Below are positions 44,701 through 57,149 of a stretch of 64,000 nt of DNA, piece by piece. The stretch comes from Aquatica leii (taxonomy: Eukaryota > Arthropoda > Insecta > Coleoptera > Lampyridae). Under the pieces are notes generated by a model. It did no database searches and was not told the DNA's origin. It was given only the letters and a program-made list of their open reading frames with translations. The stretch covers positions 63,981,389 through 64,045,388 of the forward strand of contig CM069435.1 of assembly GCA_035610365.1 (NCBI GenBank), written 5' to 3'. Positions within the stretch are counted from its first letter, which is position 1. Every line of letters begins with the position of its first letter. The translations under genes were made by a program, and so were the position numbers.

Positions 44701-44723
44701 AATCCGGAAGAACAAATAAATTT

Positions 44724-46006
44724 TAACAGCTGTATTCATAAAAATTTACAATTGGGTTACGGAGCTCTTCAAACCTATTTTAGCATAAATGTCAAAAAAC
44801 ACTATTCATAAACGCATTTTAGCTTAACAAACCTTTTGTAACAGTGTTGTAACTTAGCAATATTTAAAATAGGGTCTACCCTTCTTTAAACCTATTTTAA
44901 CTTAAAAAATTGTGTATAATCAGATTTTTTGAAGTGAAAAAATTTATTTAAAAGATTTAATTTGTTTCTGTATGTAATTTAACACGAATGCAATAGATAA
45001 TATTAATATCCATTAATATTGTAAATAATATAATTGATGTAATTCGCGACTTCGACTGAGTTTTCAAGTGAATTTTGTCATCTTGGCGGTGCTACAAATC
45101 TTGGTACTTTTTGGCAACACGTCTTCATAGTTTTACTTATTCTAATTCTTTTGTAATCAAGTTTATTGTTTGTATTCTCCTAATTTTTTTCTCATAATGT
45201 ACCTAAGTTAAATATTACATCAAGCGATGTTTTACTGCCCACTGGTCTGTGCCATACGATTGGAAAGAGAGTTTTGATTTCTTTTAGGTATAAAATGTAA
45301 TTCATATAATTCATTGATTTAAATAATTTTTTATTTAGCCATTTAAAAAAATAAGCAGTTTATATTCCAGAAAGATGTATTTTATGCAATACCAAACTTC
45401 TCTCCAAAGTGCCGATATTACTGCATAGTCCGTTTTTTTTACATTTACGAATTTTCTTAAAATAACTACTACTAATGTTAAACAGTTATTCAAGAATCGA
45501 ATTGTAATTAATCACACCAGACTTGCAAAATTATCTACCCAACTAACTATGTCAGCATTTTCTTTTGCTTGTTGGCGTCAGTATTTTTGTTTTCAATTAT
45601 CCTGACCTTTCCTTGCACCCATTCTTGAAATTGATGCTAAAAAAACTAAATAAGTTATTTTGAACACATTCAAATTGATACAAACCTTATCTTCTACAAG
45701 TTAATTTCCACTTCTTGTTTTCTTTTTACTATATGTCATTATTAATTACTATCATAATTATTACTTGACAGACGTAACTAATAAATATGCTAATAAACGC
45801 AAAAAATAGTTCTAATGTTTTGACGTTACCAACGCGACTACATTAAATTTACTGAAATCGGTATTTTAACTCTATTTTGAGTACCTAGAGTTTACGAACC
45901 GTTTATGAATGAATGAAAGTTAAAACGTTCTGTAAGCCTTAAAACACGTTTTAAATAAAACAAGTTTAAAAAGTATTTTTGAATATTTTTATGAATACAG
46001 CTGTTA
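44724..46006. mobile_element. Inverted-repeat element with TTAA flanks, 1.28 kb
   Basis: The ends are TTAACAGCTGTATTCATAAA (44723 on) and its inverted copy (to about 46007), with about 19 matched bases after TTAA. Further inside, TTCATAAACG-like motifs occur at both ends. Flanking TTAA would fit a piggyBac-type duplication, while TTA or TAA would fit PIF/Harbinger. No transposase is recognisable inside; a minus-strand stretch near 45630-45550 (HQFQEWVQGKVRII) is the only protein-like piece. It inserted next to, or into, the 5' end of the hAT relic. Confidence 0.7.
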
Positions 46007-46345
46007 ATCTGTAAAAAATACATAAACTATCAACTTCGTTCAGTAACTGCAAAAATAATTAATTTTAAATTTGTTTCCTAATGATATTGTCGTCGTGATA
46101 ATGCACCTTAGCTAGAAAATCATTCAACAATAGTAATAATAAAAGTAATAGAGTATCAACAGCAAATGAGAAGAAAACCACAACTAATAATTTATATGTA
46201 TATAGAAATATAAAGTGGCTTGGAGATAGAAGACTTGGTAAGAAATACATTGTCTGAGATAACGGGACAAACCTGTCGATAACTTAGCGCAGGAAATGTG
46301 ACAACGTGATCGCTCACAAAACGGCGAAAAACTTATCGATTGTAG

Positions 46346-46439
46346 TTTTATGCAAATTTGCAAATGATACACAAATTTTCCTTTAGTTGATGTTATTGCA
46401 CATTATTTGCTCTGTTTGTGTGCAAATTGGCATAAAAAC
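46346..46439. repeat. Hairpin repeat with TATGCAAATTTGCA arms
   Basis: The left arm near 46346-46374 (TATGCAAATTTGCA ... CACAAA) is complementary to the right arm near 46414-46439 (GTTTGTGTGCAAATTGGCATA), with a few mismatches. A related TGTGTGCAAGTTTGC lies near 48396. Likely a tiny MITE or its core. Confidence 0.6.
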
Positions 46440-46969
46440 TAATTTTCGTACTTTTGGAAGTTACCTGCCGTGAGACGATATTACCTGTCATTAATGTTAA
46501 ATAAGGGTGGGGGTTTAAAGGGAATTGGGATTGTGACGGTCGCATTCAACGACATAGTTGGACGGTTGTCGACCTGCATTGTAAACTAAGTTTAGAATAA
46601 CCCGATATGGTGAATACCGATAGCGTCTGATCCAGAGTAAACGGCTATGAACAGCGTCTGTACTTTAAGTAACAGCTACTGAAACTATAATCAGAAGAAC
46701 AACGTGAAATTACCTGACCTATACCTTCCCCAAGACATCACAGTAGATACGTAAAACTAAATATAAGCCCTCAGTATCGAGCACCCCTTAAATAGAGAGA
46801 GAGTGCTAAGAATCGCTGGGTGTTCTAAAGAAGTCTTCAAAATGAACCACAAAAAAAAATTGATATGTGGTATGTACAAAGCATGTACCAAGTAGAAAAA
46901 GTCGCAAATATAGTGAAAGAGGCAAAACTATTCCAAATTGATATATAAAGATGCAGTGAGACAAGATGG

Positions 46970-48310
46970 CCAAATTCAGATCACAACCTGTTGCTAGCTC
47001 GTACTAAACTACGACTAAAGAAAATAGTAAAAAAATACCCCCTAAAAAGGCTGATGTACGAAAACTCAAAAAAGACAACACACTCCAGCAAACATTGAAC
47101 TCAAAACTACATCAAAAAATAGCAACTATAAAACAGAAATTGAAGAACTCTAAAATAAAATAAGAATTACTATAAGCACAGTCAGACAAGAAGAACTAAA
47201 ACTTAACAAGATGGCGAAAAGACAATAATGGATGACAGATACCATCCTATGGAAGAAAAAAGACAATGCAAAAACAGAATTAGTGAGAAATACAAAGAAC
47301 TACAGAAAAGAGCAATTAAAGAGATTAATAAACGGACTACAGGACAAATGTATATAAATAAAGATATTACAAGCAAAACACGATAGCTTCATACTCTATA
47401 AGAAAATAAAAGAAGCAACAGGAAGATACCAGAGAAGTGGTCCAGGAATAATTTTGGACAACAACATAATTACTGAAATTGTCAAAAAAACTCAGAAGAT
47501 GGACGCAATACATGGAAAAACTGTTCGGAGACAAAAACGCTAGTACTGTGACTACAGCGATCAACGGGGATAGCTGAAAGACAACCACTCGGATTAGACC
47601 AGATACATGAAGAAGTTCTCAAACTGTTCTTATAGACGGTGTAAGGTCTGCCTGCAACAGATATGTAAAACGCAAACACTAATTATTAGTAAAAACAACG
47701 TCGACAACATACAGTTTATTGCCAACGATGTAGCGCTTACAATGACCTAGACAGTCACATACCTGGGCTGCATTTTGAACAAGACCTGAGACCACACTTG
47801 AGAAAATAAAATGCCAAATTGTAAAAGTAAGAGATACGTAAAATAAGATGCGCAAAACACTTTGTAACCTATCTCTCGATATCCAGACTTGAATCAGGAT
47901 TTTGAGTTCTATTTACTCTGAACTCTCTTATATCCTTACCGATGCGTTCTGGAAATGCATGGATGCATTCGAAAAGTGGTGCTAACGCCGCATGCTTAAA
48001 GTCCCATGGGTGCACCACGTACTAAACGAGACCGTGCAACGGATCGGTGGAGAACTAGAATAGCTTGCAAATATCAAATGCAGAAAACTAGAGTACTTTA
48101 TATATATATTATGCGAAATGAAAAATATCTTCTACTTTAGCTTATTCTTCAAAGGAAAATAGAGAGTAGAAGATCAACAGGACGCAGACAAATATCGTGA
48201 CTGCGTAACCTGCGAACATGGACTGGAATGACATCAACAGGTTTATTCAGGGCGGCAGTGAACAAAGTAACATGATCCAATGTGATAGCTAACATTCACA
48301 GAAGGTAAAC
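46970..48310 (+). pseudogene. Non-LTR retrotransposon (LINE) relic
   Basis: The plus strand keeps the order of an insect LINE ORF2 though stops abound. LLLARTKLRLKKIVKKYP marks the end of the endonuclease side near 46990. WMTDTILWKKKDNAKTEL and YRKEQLKRLINGLQDKC follow at 47225-47350, then KIKEATGRYQRSG and a decayed RT where NNVDNIQFIANDVAL stands for the IRYADDT motif (about 47700-47740). YLGCILNK is the post-RT segment. The C-terminal block has RRMLKVPWVHHVLNETV (about 47985-48040) and a final WNDIN stretch near 48220. The 5' end and any poly(A) tail are unclear. I cannot settle the clade by eye. Confidence 0.78.
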
Positions 48311-48517
48311 TAAGAAGAATAGTTAAATGACATTTTATGCAAAAATAGTCACACTTTTCATTTTAATATGTTACTATACATCATCTGTTAGGTATGTGTG
48401 CAAGTTTGCAAAAAATAAATTTGCGCACTATTAGTTTAAATCGAGTCAAAGTTAATCATGGTAGTTAGTTCTAGTTAACGTCACCTATCGTAGGTAAAAC
48501 GGTAGTTTAAGTTGTGA

Positions 48518-48630
48518 GTTTAACCCGCGGTTTTATCTATTTATATATTTATTTAACTATTTTGCATTACGCGTGTTTAAAATCGACTTTACAACGTTCT
48601 TCACCTTTGCAGCTATTTACAGTTTTAAAG
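48518..48630 (+). repeat. Dispersed hairpin repeat B, copy 1
   Basis: Begins TTTAACCCGCGG and contains CTATTTTGCATTACGCGTGT and TTTACAACGTTCTTC. It is similar to 50096-50200 over about 100 bp. The stem formed by CCCGCG and CGCGGG in copy 2 is eroded here. Confidence 0.75.
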
Positions 48631-49094
48631 TTACCTATATGAATGGGGGTATAAAATTTAATAAATAGTACTCCAATCGCCATAGTGTACCACAAAAAAC
48701 CGAGAGTCTTTCATTTCAACAAGGATATTTATGGAAAAGGGTGCTATTCAGTGGCGGATTCTCTATTACATCATTTGGTCAATTACAACTTACAATTAAA
48801 AATATGCTTAAACACTTAATGCATACGAAAAAACTAAGAAACTTGCTTGAAGTTTAAGGAGAAGAAAATGTGATTTTAAAGTTCTAGTATGAAAATGGTC
48901 CTTTTGCAGCATTGAACCCCAGCCGTCATCAGTGAGTAATTAGTCAAAATTTATTGATAAAAAACAAATTGTACATTTCTAAGAAGAGAAAAAATAAATA
49001 ATTTTTTTATGAACATTTTTTTGAGAAACTACTATTGTATAGGTGAACGAGCAAGTAAGTCACGTTAGTCGCACTCTTTTTTATTGCATTTATC

Positions 49095-49285
49095 TCATGT
49101 ACGTGTAGATATTTTCCAATACATCCCCATGTATCTCTAAGCACATAATCATATATCTTTTCGTATATCCCTACGTATCCCTATACATCCTTATAGATCC
49201 TTATATTTGATCGTACATCTGTATAAATCCCCACACATTTCCGTACATCCTTATATCTCTCTTATAATGTACACCAGACATCCTT
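49095..49285 (+). repeat. Degenerate minisatellite
   Basis: Many variants of CATCCCTATATATCCTTATA follow one another, with ACATCC/GTATCC recurring roughly every 10-12 bp. Confidence 0.8.
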
Positions 49286-50095
49286 GGTAGCAAGCAACGT
49301 TATTTTAGTTGCACCATCACTTCTTTTTTTCTTCAAGAAAGATCTTAAAATTTCATCACCGTATTATTTGATTTCGGATTTTTTTAATGTAGTTAATTTG
49401 TCCGTTGCAAGAGCAGCTAGTTTGGCTGCTTTCTCTAATGACAAAATTCATACGTCAGCAGCTTTCTCCTGAGGTTATGTTACAAAAGTTATACTTAAAA
49501 AATATAAATAAATATACATATCTTGTTTACAAACAACGGCGTTTAATAGAGTCCTAATAAAGACTAATTGAATAAATAATTTTCAGTAAAATAGCAGGTA
49601 AAGATATAAACAAACACGAGACAATCAAGAAATTTTTAGCGTAATTTAATTTTTCAAGCGGACGGTACTTGCTGATTGTGGTTGGTTGAATCATTTAGGG
49701 GTTCAAATTTTTTAAGTTAATTGACATATTTTTTGGAGACTTTCCATTCAATCAATCCAAATCAAAATTTATGAAAAAACTCACTATAAAGTTTTAAATA
49801 ATAGTTCGTAATTTGTAGAAGAAAAAAACTTTTCATTTGTTGACTCGTGAGTTTGTATCTTTCCTACTCTCAATAGAATTGCTTTAAAAAACCGTCTTCA
49901 AATCGTATGATGTCCTACTGAGCCCAGTATGGTTTAAGTTATAAGCTCATTGATGCAATTGTGAGAATACATTGAGGTGTTCCCTACTGTTGATGAGCTC
50001 CAAAAGAGTGAAACGACCGTCTAGTAATTCACTATGGTGACATTTAAACAATTGAATTGGCATTGTTTTACTCCTAATGTCTTTTACGTGGTGGC

Positions 50096-50200
50096 TTTAG
50101 CCCGCGCTTTCATTCAAAAACTATTTTGAATTACGCGGGCTTAAAATCAATTTTACAACGTTCTCCCCCTTTATAACTTTTTACAGTTTAACGTTTCTAT
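50096..50200 (+). repeat. Dispersed hairpin repeat B, copy 2
   Basis: TTTAGCCCGCG (50096-50106) pairs with CGCGGGCTTAAA (50134-50145), an 11-bp stem with a 27-bp loop. The sequence following matches copy 1 at 48518-48630. The 1.5 kb between the copies (48631-50095) shows no gene. Confidence 0.78.
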
Positions 50201-52985
50201 CTAAAGCAGTCTGTTCTAGCGTTTGATTTAGTCGTTTCCGCTACTAATTTTTACCTTTTTAAACTTTTTCGAACTTTGTGATACAAGTAATCCGCCTTTT
50301 TTGGTACAATTTTATAATTGCTTTTCTTAATTGTTATGAGTGGTGCTTGTTTTCTTGAATTATTATTTTTACTTGTGCGTTGCGACCAAAAATCGCTTCT
50401 CTTCTTAAAGTTTTATCAATACAGCTCACTGGTGACTTCCGTGTGCAATGCCGAATAATCTTTTCGTTCACGCTGTAGTTGCTACAGTTTTTACTCATTA
50501 TCAACTATGGTTGTTCTTTAAAAAAATTAATTTTTTTATTTGTGAGCATTAACGGTACGACTATTTTTAGCACGGTGTTTTATGTTGTACTCACACTCTT
50601 GCAATTTTTAATCCATCTTTGTTTTTTTCTATAAAACTATCTTGCTTTATAGAATACGCAAACCGTATTACTCTAGCAAAGTCGGTCTCAAACTCTTAAA
50701 AGTTTTACCTAGAATTATTGAGACGGTTTTTATTTGAGCTTGGTATACATTTTGCAGATCAACATCTTTACAATTTATATGCTTTTTGAGAACATTAAAG
50801 ATAATTTTTTAAACGTAACGCAACTATTTGGTTGTTAGGTGGATTTTGTATATTGTTCTTCATTAGTTTTAACTGCAGTTTTAAATTTCTTATGGTATGT
50901 GGACTAAAAGACTTTTTAATCAAAATTTGAAGGTGCTTCTTTAAGATTGTGAGTAGTTTTTTCTCGAAGGTCTGTTAGTACCTTTTTTTTAAAACACTTA
51001 TTTTACGTAGCAATTAATATAATTTATTCTTGCTTCAAGCAGTTTTATTGTTTTCCCATTTGCTATAATCTATTCTTTAAAATTCCATTCTTATTTGTTC
51101 TTTTTTATATTTGTTTTCTATCAATTGTTTTATTAACATTAGTAAATGTATTAAGTTTTGAATATTCTTTTTAATAACCATACTAAAATCCACAATTTTT
51201 AAAGTTTTAACCAAATAAGTATCAGCATCTATTCAGTATTAATTCAAACTTGCAAAGTTGTTGTAACATTGTCTTAGAACCACTAACTTCTAACTCTCGT
51301 TCTTCCAGTTCTCTTTTTAAATACCAACGCTACTTCACCTGCATAAAAACCAAACAAATAAAAAATTTAAAAATTAAGCAGACTCATTCTTAATCTTGTT
51401 TTAAAGAACCTGTTACGCTCATTGTTTAAACAACAATCTGAATTAATACAGATACTGTTATTTACGCTAAATCTACAAATTTATTTTTAGACAATTTATT
51501 AATTCATTATATCTTTAAATTGTATCATTTAAATGCTAATCTTTTCCAAAATCACATTTCCTGAATATATTAGCAAAGCATTGACAGCCATAGTAGTTTT
51601 ACATACATTGACATTCATAGATTCTATAGTTCTAGTATATTTCTACAAAAATATCCTATTAAAAGAATGTAAATTAACGTTTTTTTAAATATAATTAGTA
51701 TAATGTACTAATGTTACTATAACCGAATAACTGCCGTTAAAATGCTGATTTTATTTTTTGTACCTTAAATTAGAGAAGAATTAATATTGATGGCACATTA
51801 AAGTGAATTTATAATTGATAACACACCAAACCCCATGTACTATATCTATGAAGAGTCCTTGACTAACTCAAAAAATATTAGAAAAGCTAACTTTTACTTT
51901 TACATCAAATACCTTTTTGAGTGTTCAAAAACACCAATAAAGTTGTACACGCGCGTTTTTTACGTCGATGACACAAACGGTACAGATCACTGAACTTTGT
52001 TTCTTTCTGTTTAGTCTTATGATATGATCGGTTTAATATATTCATTTAATTTTTTTTATCGTCGAAAATATGCAAGTCATTGTGTCATGTCTAAATTAAT
52101 AATAATTTAAAATTTTAGCATTTTACAGTTAAGGTAAAAAACATATACTTTGTAGTGAATAAGAACAATAGAATAATTGTAACAACGGTGACAGTTAATG
52201 TTATTATTACAAAACTTCAAAAAGTACAAAAAGACAAAAATTAATTTTAAAAAAATCAAAAAAGATTAGGTATTTTAAAAACGTTATAAGAAACTAAACA
52301 AGAAATGGATAAGAACATAGACAAGCTTTTTTTAAATTAATACACAATATTAATTAATAATTAATATAACAATATAATATACTATAATAGTGTTTAAAAC
52401 ACTGTAGAGACTTTCTGCAAATAAAGAACTAACATACGTAATTTTTTTGATATGTATGTTGCTTTTCTTTTGTCTTCTGGCATAATTTAACTTGTCAATT
52501 GTCATCCATCTGTTTTTTCGTATGCTAGTGTTTTTCTAGATAATACTTCGCTTATAGCTTATTACTTGAAAAGCTCTAAAAGAAACCACTCTATGTGAGC
52601 TATCTAATTTTACAATTAAAATATAAATAATTTTTTCCACAAAATTTCATTGTACATTGTAAGAGCCCGCGGCAAAGAAAAATATCAAAATTTTCAATAA
52701 TTCTCAGTAAAAATCTTTGTGCTCAATTATGATGCCAGTTAAGGTTTAATTGCGGCTATGCCAAAATCCCAAGAGTAGTATTCTAGAAGCCAGACTTCAA
52801 ATTTTCTTATCTACTTTTGTTTTTAAACTTGGTTTTCTCAAACCATTTATTACTACATTCTTCATATCTGTTTAATAGCTAAGATTTTAATCTACTTTTA
52901 TTAGTTTTTCCTCTTTCTTGTATTGGCTCTGAAAAGGTGAACATCTTGATCACAGCATGACCACTGGTGGACATTTTGGAACAAA
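50201..52985. other. AT-rich non-coding DNA
   Basis: No gene recognised. A minus-strand frame near 50500-50340 (VNEKIIRHCTRKSPVSCIDK) has protein-like composition but no known motif. Confidence 0.4.
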
Positions 52986-53586
52986 GACATTGTATCTAGT
53001 GTCCACGGGCGAGACTGCTAGATGCTTGATAAGTTTGTCGACGCTATGAACGTTAATTGTAAAATTTTAATAACATACAGAATTTAAGGTATAATTTCTA
53101 GATTAAATAGGTAAAGACAAGTTAACACACATAAACGTTGATATGTAATTTTTCTATTTTATTCTAAATCTTTTGTCGTAACACTTAAAATTAATAGCTA
53201 ACCAAGCAAATTAAAGTTTGACTTAGTCATTGTGCGCTCGCGCTTTTGTTTAAAACATAAGTGCTCGCCGCAGATTCTTAGTCCGCAATAGGGAAATAGT
53301 TGATTCTAATACATATATGTACTTTTATACCTTACAATAAATTAAAATCATGTGTTTCAATATGTTTAAACGATATTTTATTACGAAATTATAAAATATA
53401 TCTTCTAGCATTACAAGGAAAAAACTAAAACATGTAACAAATCTCACCAGAACATAATACGATTTAGATATGCTAAACGTAGTTTCTAAATTACGTAACA
53501 AAACATTAACACAATTGTGAAAGTTTATATTTAATTATGTATCAAAACTAATTTTACAAAAATCCATCCGAATAGCGTTCTTTGCA

Positions 53587-53634
53587 TATGAAAGTTGAAT
53601 GTTCTAACATGGTTTAGAACATTCAACTTTCATA
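53587..53634. repeat. Perfect 21-bp inverted repeat with 6-nt loop
   Basis: The arm 53587-53607 (TATGAAAGTTGAATGTTCTAA) is exactly complementary to 53614-53634, with CATGGT between. It lies just beyond the C-terminal end of the piggyBac pseudogene. Perfect arms in otherwise mutated DNA imply a recent inverted duplication or gene conversion. Confidence 0.93.
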
Positions 53635-53639
53635 GCTTG

Positions 53640-55230
53640 GAACACTTTTTGCACGAATGTCTGGTAGGCCTATTTTTTCCTGTCACAATAACCACAACGA
53701 CCTCGTTGAGTTGTACCCTCAACAGTTGATTGTCTTGCCTCCAAACCCACTACTTCACAAATTCTAGAGCTCATTGTCTTTGGTAGACTGCTTTGATTAG
53801 CACACACACGAAGATGACTGCCAAGTAGTTGAAAAGATAGTTTTTGCAAAAATATCCATCAAATCAGGTTGTTGTTGATGAATATATCACTATACACTTC
53901 ATTCCAGCAACATTTAGTAGAGCTTAAAAATGACCATTGGCCATCTAGCACAGTTGTAGCCAGCACATAACTTGTCGGCAGTATTGACGCTACTTTTAGT
54001 CATGTTGTAATCTGTGATTACCATGGGTTTTTCTGTCTTTTTATCAATGGCTTTGTTATGGTGCAAACTTGAAACTACTAACACATTTCTATTTTTTTTT
54101 GGAATAAAAGAGACTGGTGTTGCATTGTGTCAGTATACAAACATACTAGATATTAAGGGTCGCTCTGCCGATTTTTGAAACTCAAGTGAAAGTTTTCTTT
54201 TGTTACTTCGTATTGTAAATTTACTTTTATATAATGTTTCTAATAACTCTATACTTGTAAACAACCTATCAACAGTAACGTTTCTACCACCTCATTTGAT
54301 CGGTTCACACAGTCGCTGCACTACAGCACTTGGCGAATTGCTGGTTTCAAATGGTTCTGCAAATTGCTTTCCGACATAGGCCTCCATGTTCAAATATGTG
54401 TAATAAGTCTTCAAATCACCTAATGCAAAAATTTCAATTCCGTTCTTATTAGGTTTCAACGGAATATACTGCTTGAAACTGCATCTTCCTCTAAACGCCT
54501 TCAATTTTTTTTTCTAGTTTTACAAATTCAAACAGCGTCTAAGCGCTCTTGCAGTTTTCAATAAACGAATCAAATGTTTCCCTAATTGGTGCTAGCTTAT
54601 GTGTATTTTTACGTTCTCAAATGCTGCAAGAGAGATCAAAATCTGGGTCGAAATATTTTTATTCCTGTGCCATTTGATTCTCACAATTTTTCAATACTTA
54701 AACGACCTGATTTTTGTACTCCAGCAAAATAAAGCAGACCAAACAAAGCCAACATTTCTGAAATGTTGGTGATTTTAGCAACATTTTCTCGATTATAATT
54801 ATTTTTTGCATATTAAACAACATCTTAATCGTACATGTGACAATAGAGCTCACCATAACATCATTGAAAAAATGTTTCCAAATTTTCAATTGAGTTTTTA
54901 AATTTCTTGTTATTGTTTTTACTCTTGGTAAATGCTTTCGTATATTTTCTGATCTTGTCCTTATATTTTTTCTAGGCACATGCTTGTTCTACTTTGTCGA
55001 ATTATCTGTCCTAATAAAAAAGAGACTTGAAGAAAATACTTCCGAATCAGATGTTTTATCATCATGGTTTAAAAATTCCTGTTCTGTGTCACTACTTTCA
55101 TTTTGTACTTCTAAACTATCCTCGTTGTTTAAATTTTCCTTATTATTATACTGAATTTTATTCTGCTAAACATTCTTCCATTAACCGCCTCAAGCGCTCT
55201 TGCTCTGCGTCATACGTCCAAACCATTCTA
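53640..55230 (-). pseudogene. piggyBac transposase relic
   Basis: Reading down from 55230: EQERLRRLMEECLAE and an acidic stretch (SLEVQNESSDTEQEF), then NSTK..KHVPRKNIRTRSEN (55010-54940), HLPRVKTITRNLKTQLKIW and a decayed helical region to 54698. 54504-54292 is well kept: KAFRGRCSFKQYIPLKPNKN, GIEIFALGDLKTYYTY (first Asp). RNVTVDRLFTSIELLETLY carries the second Asp. TPVSFIPKKNRNVLVVSSLH and MTKSSVNTADKLCAGYNCAR include the third Asp region. The end has the Cys-rich RCGYCDRKK and HSCKKC pieces. One frame spans 54290-53950 almost uninterrupted, but stops and frame changes elsewhere make it inactive. Confidence 0.88.
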
Positions 55231-55565
55231 AGAGTAATAAAATATTTTTGAAGATAATTTTTAAATCTTAGGATCATTTATATGTTAGTAACATTTATAT
55301 TAAAACTTACCCTTTATTGCCTAAGCTCAGTTATTACAAAATACGTATTTCTTATTTATCAGTACACTACTGCTCGCCACGGACTAACACTCCTCATATG
55401 GTTTTTCTGTCAATACCGCACCACACCTCATACTGAAAATTTTTACTAAGAAGTATGAGCATAAGTTAGGAAAAATCGTAGATGCGCAAGGCGGGGGTGC
55501 TACAAATTGGACACGAAAAATTATTCGTGCGGACTCGTAGTCTGCGTGGGCACTGAAAGGTTAAA

Positions 55566-56141
55566 CAATTATTAGTAAACTGCTTTAGAAAAAAATTACG
55601 CCATAAAGATAGTCCCCCTTGCCAGTATGTGTAATATTTTAGAAAATATATAATACTTCTTTAGTCCTGATTTTTATATTTGGCCAAATGCCGACTCAAA
55701 AATAATCGTTTACTACGATCATTTCTAAAGTTTTGCCATTCGGAGAAGCTCGTGTATTTTGGACCGTGTAAGGAAAACTTACGATACCTTAAACGTTTCC
55801 GGTAATAAAATATATTTTAAATATTAGCACAAAAAATTTTAAAATTAAAATACTATTTTAATAATCTTTTAGTAACATTATAAACACCTAGTTTTGACAG
55901 TTATCGCAGTAATAATAGTTGATATTAGTCATGGCAGTACAAGCTTCATGTGCCCATCACACACGCATCTAATTCAATCTTTATCGAAGTTCACACTACA
56001 AATAACACGATAAGCTTCTTTAACAGCGTGGTAGCTGTCACAGCTGTTTTCTTGTTTTTGTTCTTCTTGTTTTTTTTTCTTTGTTGCTACTAACTTACGG
56101 TTATGTGTCTTATTTGTTTTTGGTGTTTGTTAGATTTCTAC
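55566..56141. other. Non-coding spacer
   Basis: No gene recognised between the piggyBac end and the next repeat. Confidence 0.45.
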
Positions 56142-56790
56142 TTTCTTATAAGGAAAGTATAGCGATCGCAATTTTTTTGCAAAAAATTTTTTTTGCAAAA
56201 TTTTACATTTCAAGGTCTCCTGAATCAGAAAAATGTATTTTTTCTAAAAAATTTTTGGGTGTCTGTGGGTGTGTAGCGTACCTACGATAACTTTCGAACG
56301 CAAAATCCCAGTAACTTTAAATTTGGGTATGGAGCTGAGTTTTGATATTCTCTCGCTTTTATCAAAAGATGGGTCTGATAAAAAAACGGGTGTATCCGCC
56401 ATTTTTTCTTATATAATTTTGTACGTATGCAGATTATTAGAATTATTTTTACAGTTACCTATAGAGGTAATTTTTCTTAATAATTTATTTAAATAGATTT
56501 TTTTCTAACATTAACAGATTATTAACTTTTTGGTTTATAATTTAAAATGAATTCCAAATATAACCTAGGTTCAAATCCTGCCTGCGACAATTTTAAAAAA
56601 AAAAGTTCATATCTTCAAAAGAAAGATACGTTAAAAATAACAATTTTACTAAAAGGGAAAGCAATATCCCGGCACACAAATATAAGGCTTAGTCGATCTG
56701 ACAACATAACTTTAATTTACCATATTTCGGTTATATCTTAATAAAATCGAGAAGAAAAATTTAAAAAAAATTAAGTCAGTACTTCAAAGT
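56142..56790 (+). repeat. Dispersed repeat C, copy 1 (longer form)
   Basis: Begins TATAAGGAAAGTATAGCGAT within a palindromic ACTTTC...GGAAAGT. It contains TTCAAGGTCTCCTGAATCAG, a GC-richer insert (56245-56400) absent from copy 2, and a GGTTCAAATCC motif like an RNA polymerase III B box (56569-56579). It ends around the AAATCGAGAAG segment near 56750. Matches 57897-58300 in the same order and orientation. Confidence 0.85.
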
Positions 56791-57149
56791 GGGCAGGGTA
56801 AACAATTTTTTAAATAAAAATTGTCTAATGTGTAATGCTTAGTACTTTTACTGCTATTTCTTTTAAGCAAATAAAATTATAAACCTAAGTTTTCTGAATT
56901 CTCTATATTCTTTTGACTTGGATGTTTTTCTTCAATTCGTTTAAACGGTGTTGAAGTTAGAACCACACCTAATACATTAATCATTTTCATTTTTCGACAA
57001 CATATCAATATTCCGCTTGATAAGGGTAAAGAATGAATCATTTTCACTGGAATATAGGACTGATTATGTATAGATTTCTTGTTGTCTAACTCCATGTATT
57101 TAAAGTATTTAGAGTACAATGGGTCAGTCTACATTAACACTAAACCAAA

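Larger units (their letters stand above)
52990..55565 (-). mobile_element. piggyBac-family transposon, decayed
   Basis: A minus-strand piggyBac transposase pseudogene lies inside. The right end, read on the minus strand, starts TTAACCTTTCAGTGCCCACG at about 55563, fitting a TTAA target followed by a CC start. A degenerate match at the left (AGTGTCCACGGGCGAGACT near 52998-53016) may be the other end, but the terminal TTAA there is gone. The right boundary is fair and the left one weak. Confidence 0.6.

Noticed and set aside
49095..49285. CRISPR-like spaced repeat
   Set aside because: Repeats are 10-12 bp, degenerate and without regular spacers; the genome is eukaryotic. It is a minisatellite.
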